From: MED-G105 sp039025235 | GTDB taxonomy: Bacteria > Pseudomonadota > Alphaproteobacteria > Caulobacterales > Parvularculaceae | NCBI GenBank assembly: GCA_039025235.1 | Contig: JBCCOS010000007.1 | Span: 62,001-126,000 of the forward strand | Length of the DNA stretch: 64,000 nt | Direction of reading: 5' to 3' | Shown here: one piece after another, positions 59,506-64,000 of the stretch | Layout of the letters: every line of letters begins with the position of its first letter | Position numbering within the stretch: the first letter of the stretch is position 1 | The notes under the pieces: model-generated | What the model saw: the letters and a program-made list of their open reading frames with translations, nothing else | Database searches by the model: none | Told to the model about the DNA's origin: nothing | Program-made: the position numbers and the translations under genes

Positions 59506-60846
59506 TTATTCTTTAAGAGCATTTTCCTTAACGTCCCTAATCGGTTTTAACAAATAATCAAGAATGGTTTGTTGTCCGGTAATGATATCAACTTCCGCTA
59601 ACATACCAGGAACCACTGGCTTGTCTTGGCCAAGAGAATCGACGTCAGCTTTTATCCTGACGCGGAAATAAATATTGCCATTCTCGTCTTTCAGCGCATC
59701 TGGCGAAATTTCTATGACTTGCCCTTCTAGGCCACCATGGGTCGCAAAGTCATAAGCACTGACTTTTACCACTGATCGCAATCCGGGCCAAACTCTCGCG
59801 CGGTCTGCTGGCGATAACTTTGCTTCAATTTCAATTGGGGCGTCATCGGAGACAATTTCTGCGATTTTTTCGCCAGGCCGAACGACACCGTTAACGTTCG
59901 CTATAAAGAGTTTGTTAATAACTCCGGCCGTTGGCGCAGAAACATCAAAGCGTTGTTTGCGATCTTTTAAAGCCGAAATCGTTTTTTCTAACTTTGAGAT
60001 CGTGAATTCAGTTTCCGTCAGCTCACGCTCTGCATCGGCACGAAAACTGAGTAGTGCTTCGCGCCGTCGGCCCTTGACCTCTTCAAGCGCCGATTCCGTT
60101 TGCGGTATTTGGTATTTTAGGTCGGATAACTGACTGACAACCTGCTGGTAAGCGGTTTCATTTTGAAGGAGCTCATTACGCGCAACGGCGCCCTGCTTAC
60201 TTAAAGAACGTAGGCTTTCCAGCCGTTCGACCATCAGATTTTTTTCCCGTTGTTTATTCGTTAACCGAGAACGCTTTTCTGAAAGCTCGAATTCTTTTTG
60301 CGCAACCTGGTCATCAATAATACTTAGAGCTTCATCAAGCTCAGCAAGTCTGCGGTCGAAAAAACGCTGTTGCTGGGCAACCTGTTCGGCAAAGCGATCC
60401 ACTAAATCACCGTTAAATTCAATGGTGCGCTGACCATTGGCTTCGGCCATCAACCGATCTTTTTTTAAGCGCTGGACATTCAAATCCAGCTGTGCTGCAG
60501 CCAAATCGGCACGGGCAAAGCTATTTTCGATGCGAAATAAGATTTCCCCCTTTTGAACGCGATCTCCCTCTGCGACGAGAATCTGCGTGATGATCCCACC
60601 CTCATAATGCTGAACAATGTTGTTGCGCTCCTGTGAAACAACGCGCCCACTGCCACGAGTGACGCGATCAAGCTTCGCCAAGGATGCCCAGGTTAGGAAA
60701 CACACGGCCAATGCCGCAACAACATACACAAATTGAGCACTCGCGCGCGCCGCAACTTGTTCAGCCGCGGTTTCAACGAAATCGTCATCAATAATGCTTT
60801 TTTGGGAATGATCAGACTGAGGCATTTTGCTAGAAATCAACACCAT
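59506..60846 (-). CDS. HlyD-family periplasmic adaptor of the type I secretion system
   Basis: This 446-residue membrane-fusion protein has a cytoplasmic N-terminal segment (about 1-37) and a single membrane helix (about 38-58, FVYVVAALAVCFLTWASLA). A lipoyl-like half-domain (GGIITQILVAEGDRVQKGEILF) is followed by a long coiled-coil hairpin (about 120-300). The second lipoyl half is TAGVINKLFIANVNGVVRPGEKIAEIV, and the beta-barrel end has GLEGQVIEISPDA and VVPGMLAEVDI. It bridges the inner-membrane ABC transporter and the TolC-like duct and is the counterpart of SiiD or LapC. It is divergent from the ABC transporter gene with an 86-base spacer. Met8 is an alternative start. Confidence 0.93.
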   Translation of the reverse strand: MVLISSKMPQSDHSQKSIIDDDFVETAAEQVAARASAQFVYVVAALAVCFLTWASLAKLDRVTRGSGRVVSQERNNIVQHYEGGIITQILVAEGDRVQKGEILFRIENSFARADLAAAQLDLNVQRLKKDRLMAEANGQRTIEFNGDLVDRFAEQVAQQQRFFDRRLAELDEALSIIDDQVAQKEFELSEKRSRLTNKQREKNLMVERLESLRSLSKQGAVARNELLQNETAYQQVVSQLSDLKYQIPQTESALEEVKGRRREALLSFRADAERELTETEFTISKLEKTISALKDRKQRFDVSAPTAGVINKLFIANVNGVVRPGEKIAEIVSDDAPIEIEAKLSPADRARVWPGLRSVVKVSAYDFATHGGLEGQVIEISPDALKDENGNIYFRVRIKADVDSLGQDKPVVPGMLAEVDIITGQQTILDYLLKPIRDVKENALKE

Positions 60847-60891
60847 TTACCAGTTAAACGAACCATTGTCTCTTCGTTTAAAACCTCGCCA

Positions 60892-60906
60892 TTAACCGAT
60901 CTTTAC
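60892..60906. promoter_or_regulatory. CtrA-like box in the divergent HlyD/ABC promoter (one mismatch)
   Basis: TTAACCGATCTTTAC is TTAA-N7-TTAA with the final base changed, in the short spacer between the two divergent secretion genes. Confidence 0.35.
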
Positions 60907-60932
60907 TCATTAGACCTTACCTCCGTTGAGGT

Positions 60933-63227
60933 ATGGTTAATGAGGATAAACGTTTGGCGGTAATAGCGGAGAAAAAACGCCGAATTGCTTCAACTGGAAC
61001 AACAGTTGAAGGCTCTGCCCATGTGCGCGGACGGACCAAAGACGCGTCGCCCGGGGATATCAATGGTCTCCCCCTCCCTGCCGCAATGAATCGACTCGCG
61101 CAGCACCATGGCCTTGGCGTCGACGCCGATGATGCAGCCTTAACCCGTGAATTCGGTGAGAAGCCCCACCGAGAGTCAATTCACATGCTGGCGGATGAGC
61201 TGGGAGCGGACTTTAAGTTCACCAAACGCGCCATTGAAACTTTTACAAAACCCGAACTCCCTGTTATTTTGCTGATACAAGATGGGTCGGCGATTATTTT
61301 ATTAGAACGTGACACCGACCATGCGCTGATTGAGGACCGGCACGGTTGCCGAAGAGTTTCTTCAAGTGATTTGACCCGTCAAAGCACGGGAATTGCCCTC
61401 TTATTCGCGATAAATGAAAAGTCCACTGCTCGGCTAGCGGCAGCATCGGTCGGTGACGTCGCTGCGCATCAGTCAAAAGACTCTGATCCAGCGACACAAA
61501 AACCGCAACTAGATATGATGCACTGGCTGGTGCAGAGTATTTGGCGACTTAACAGACGGGAGATGATCCAGCTCTTAACTGCTAGCTTGTTAAGCAATCT
61601 GTTTCTTATTGCCCTACCGCTTTTCATCATGTCTGTCTATGACCGTGTTATTCCGCATACTGCTTTTGAGAGCCTCATAAGCCTAACACTAGGGGTGCTC
61701 ATTATTTTGGGAGCCGACCTCGGAATACGATACGCAAAGCTCAAATTTACTGACGCGATTGGCCTTAAAGTGTCTCGTCGCCTTCAAACAACTCTTTACA
61801 GGCGACTTCTATTTATCGCCCTTCCACGCCGACCGAAGAGTGCGGCAACCATTAATAGCGTCGCGCAAGAGATTGAATCCATTTGTCTCATGACGCCAGA
61901 ATTCATGATATCGGTCATTTCCGATAGCCTGCTTGCGTTTTTTATACTGAGCTTAATCGCTTTTATAGGCGGCGGTATCGTCATTGTGCCAATCATTGGG
62001 TTATTCTGCGTTGCTGGTGCTGTTTTTTATGGTGCATGGTCATCAAAGTCTCATGCCAAGCAAGCGATGGCTCTCCGCAGCGCAGGGTCAAATCAGGTCT
62101 CTGAAACCTTTGAGTGTCTAACGGCGGTAAAGGCAACAGGCGCCGAACATTCTTTGTTAAAACGATATGAAAGAATTGCGGGCGCCACGGGCCTTAAGGG
62201 ACACCATGCACGTCAACGGAGCCGATTTGCCACACAAGCTGCAGGCGTGATCGTGCAAGCAACGGTGGTTGGCTCTTTGGTTTTAGGGGTCATTCGAATA
62301 GACGCCGGCCTTATGTCTATCGGGAGCCTTGCTGCAACGACAATATTGGTTGGCCGGGCCGTTATGCCGATCAGCCATTTGGTCGATCAGTTTTGTCGAT
62401 TATGGACGTTGCGCGATCTCCTCAACGGCGCTGCAGAATTGTTGCGAGAGCCGGAAGAAACTGAAAATAATCGGTCTTCAGCATCCTATGGGAAGGCAAC
62501 GACCTTCAAGGGAGCGATTAGTTTTCGCGCCGTGTCGTATCGCCATGAAAGTAGTGGTGTATCGGCCCTCAAAAACATCAGTTTGGATATCAATCCTGGC
62601 GAAAAAATCGGTCTAATCGGTAAGAACGGCAGCGGAAAAAGCACCTTTCTTCATCTATTGCCAAAACTCTACCACCCAACAGATGGTGTCCTATTATTTG
62701 ACCATGCGGACTCTCGCCAGTATTCAACAGGGCGATTACGCCAATATATTTCATTGATGCCCCAAGAAACCGTTCTGTTTAACCAAACACTACAGGATAA
62801 TATTCTCCTTGGCACTGAGGATTTTGATAGTGAGTCATTTATTCAAGCCAATAAAATTTCGGGGGTAGACCGGTTTGCGAAGCTGCACCCTAACGGGTAT
62901 AGTATGGAAGTTGGTCCGCGTGGAGAGTATCTTTCTGCGGGTGAACGACAGGCGGTCGGTTTATCACGAGCGTTACTCAAGCAACGAGATATTTTATTAC
63001 TCGATGAACCAACATCGCTCATGGATCACACAGCAGAAGCGCAGGTGATTACGGCGTTGCGTGACCATATCCGAAATAAAACTCTCATCGTTAGCACACA
63101 CAGATTGCGGCTCCTTGAGCTGGTTGACAGAATAATTGTTCTAGACCGCGGAAGCGTCACCCATGACGGCCGCCGAGACGCGATATTAGCCGCACTTTCA
63201 GCGGGTAAAACGAAGGCTGCATCATAG
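60933..63227 (+). CDS. Type I secretion ABC transporter (HlyB/LapB-like, inactive C39 domain)
   Basis: This 764-residue inner-membrane exporter has an N-terminal C39-peptidase-like domain (about 45-185) that lacks the catalytic cysteine motif (LPLPAAMNRLAQHHG at the Cys position). It therefore acts as a substrate-holding domain, as in HlyB and LapB. Six membrane helices lie between about 210 and 475. The ATPase domain has Walker A GKNGSGKST near 561-569, signature LSAGERQ near 666, Walker B ILLLDEPTS near 685-692 and the H-loop STHR. The signature reads LSAGE rather than LSGGQ. The ATG has GAGG only one base away, and a TTG at 60954 has better spacing, so the true start is uncertain. It energises export of the giant RTX protein together with the divergent HlyD- and TolC-like genes. 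Confidence 0.93.
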   Translation: MVNEDKRLAVIAEKKRRIASTGTTVEGSAHVRGRTKDASPGDINGLPLPAAMNRLAQHHGLGVDADDAALTREFGEKPHRESIHMLADELGADFKFTKRAIETFTKPELPVILLIQDGSAIILLERDTDHALIEDRHGCRRVSSSDLTRQSTGIALLFAINEKSTARLAAASVGDVAAHQSKDSDPATQKPQLDMMHWLVQSIWRLNRREMIQLLTASLLSNLFLIALPLFIMSVYDRVIPHTAFESLISLTLGVLIILGADLGIRYAKLKFTDAIGLKVSRRLQTTLYRRLLFIALPRRPKSAATINSVAQEIESICLMTPEFMISVISDSLLAFFILSLIAFIGGGIVIVPIIGLFCVAGAVFYGAWSSKSHAKQAMALRSAGSNQVSETFECLTAVKATGAEHSLLKRYERIAGATGLKGHHARQRSRFATQAAGVIVQATVVGSLVLGVIRIDAGLMSIGSLAATTILVGRAVMPISHLVDQFCRLWTLRDLLNGAAELLREPEETENNRSSASYGKATTFKGAISFRAVSYRHESSGVSALKNISLDINPGEKIGLIGKNGSGKSTFLHLLPKLYHPTDGVLLFDHADSRQYSTGRLRQYISLMPQETVLFNQTLQDNILLGTEDFDSESFIQANKISGVDRFAKLHPNGYSMEVGPRGEYLSAGERQAVGLSRALLKQRDILLLDEPTSLMDHTAEAQVITALRDHIRNKTLIVSTHRLRLLELVDRIIVLDRGSVTHDGRRDAILAALSAGKTKAAS

Positions 63228-63293
63228 ATCCGATATTTCGCCCTGCGCTTTGAAAACGTTGATCCTAGTGGCGCGATGTCCCGTATGGTGTGC

Positions 63294-64000
63294 ATGACTG
63301 ATATTAAAGATTTAAGCAAGAATGCTCTGATCGTGGGTGCGAGTGGTGGAATTGGTTCGGCCATAGCAGACGAACTCCATCAGCGTAGTGATTATAAAAA
63401 CGTCATTCGGGAAAGTCGATCACAAACGAATTTCGATATTACCGATGAAAACCAGGTTGCAGCCCGTGCCGAACAAATATGCGGTACGCTCAATGGGCAA
63501 AAACTTGACCTGGTCATCGTTGCCACAGGTATTTTAGCACCCAAAAAGCATGGGCCCGAAAAGTCGTTCGCTGCTATCTCGCCAGACATCATCGCAGAGA
63601 CATTTGCCGTAAACGCCTTCGGCCCCGCTTTAGTCATTAAACACTTCAAATCTCTTTTGGCGACGAACCGACGCTGTGTGTTTGCAGCCTTGTCGGCACG
63701 CGTTGGCTCGATCGGTGATAACCGACTTGGCGGCTGGATGAGCTATCGGTCATCAAAAGCGGCCCTTAATCAAATTATCCGTTGTGCATCGGTAGAGTTC
63801 GGGCGTAGTCATAAAGAAAGTATTGTCGTTGCTCTTCATCCGGGTACAGTAGAAACGATGCTGACGCGTGATCATGCAAAAGGACGTTTTACAGCGCGTG
63901 CGGATGAAGCCGCTCAGCAAATGCTATCAGTTCTAGATAATCTCACCACAAAGGACACAGGCGGGTTTTTCGCTTATGATGGAAGCGAAATCGATTGGTG
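63294..64000 (+). CDS. Short-chain dehydrogenase/reductase (C-factor-like), 3' end cut
   Basis: The frame runs from ATG 63294 (another in-frame ATG at 63285) to the window edge, giving at least 235 residues. The NAD(P)-binding glycine motif is VGASGGIGSAI, and NAFGPALV holds the active-site Asn region. The catalytic Tyr-Lys pair is in WMSYRSSKAALNQ, preceded by the Ser region ALSARVGSIG. HPGTVETMLT follows, as in C-factor-type SDRs. The last visible residues (GSEIDW) are where related proteins end, so only the stop is probably missing. Substrate unknown. It lies 66 bases after the ABC transporter gene in the same direction; a functional link is not evident. Confidence 0.82.
   Translation, partial: MTDIKDLSKNALIVGASGGIGSAIADELHQRSDYKNVIRESRSQTNFDITDENQVAARAEQICGTLNGQKLDLVIVATGILAPKKHGPEKSFAAISPDIIAETFAVNAFGPALVIKHFKSLLATNRRCVFAALSARVGSIGDNRLGGWMSYRSSKAALNQIIRCASVEFGRSHKESIVVALHPGTVETMLTRDHAKGRFTARADEAAQQMLSVLDNLTTKDTGGFFAYDGSEIDW

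Overview
The window looks like a chromosomal segment of a free-living, probably aquatic alphaproteobacterium. The evidence is a split cpa-type (tad) pilus locus, a glnK-amtB pair, FtsK, a UbiH-type hydroxylase, DgcN, and TTAA-N7-TTAA (CtrA-type) boxes. I cannot place it below class. I saw no rRNA, tRNA, insertion sequence, CRISPR array or phage gene.

Region 1 (1-5.5 kb) is a Flp/Tad pilus locus on the minus strand: cpaD (cut by the window edge), cpaC secretin, cpaB, cpaA prepilin peptidase and the Flp pilin with its terminator. A Crp/Fnr-like regulator follows, then a divergent small periplasmic protein with the secretin N-terminal pilus domain. Region 2 (5.7-10.0 kb) is a tightly packed pabB-pabA-pabC operon ending in an unusual short AMP-ligase-like gene. 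Region 3 (10.2-20 kb) is mostly housekeeping: an AI-2E family permease, ftsK, glnK-amtB, ubiH-like, and a DUF3649-PepSY-DUF3325 operon of the iron-uptake type without a TonB receptor. Region 4 (20.3-27.8 kb) holds a large secreted sortilin-like Asp-box propeller protein, dgcN divergent from a DoeA-like M24 protein, and an aromatic/aspartate aminotransferase.

Region 5 (27.8-63.2 kb) is the most interesting part. It contains a complete set of parts resembling the Salmonella SPI-4 (Sii) giant-adhesin type I secretion system: a MotB/OmpA-like protein with a membrane aspartate, a divergent MotA/ExbB-like protein translationally coupled to a PilZ-like protein, and a single 25.3-kb ORF for a roughly 8,430-residue RTX protein. 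TolC-like, HlyD-like and HlyB-like (peptidase-dead C39) secretion components follow. By hand I count about 83 RTX modules, part of them arranged in a five-module super-repeat. Two perfect CtrA-type TTAA-N7-TTAA boxes lie in the divergent MotB/MotA promoter, and one-mismatch boxes lie upstream of the other transcription units. My reading is a proton-motive-force-assisted, cell-cycle-timed and possibly c-di-GMP-tuned surface adhesin system. A GT4 glycosyltransferase lies directly downstream of the MotB-like gene. The window ends inside an SDR gene.

Throughout the window a dispersed ~107-bp element of two consecutive hairpins recurs in intergenic spaces (at least five good and three degraded copies), mostly between convergent gene ends.
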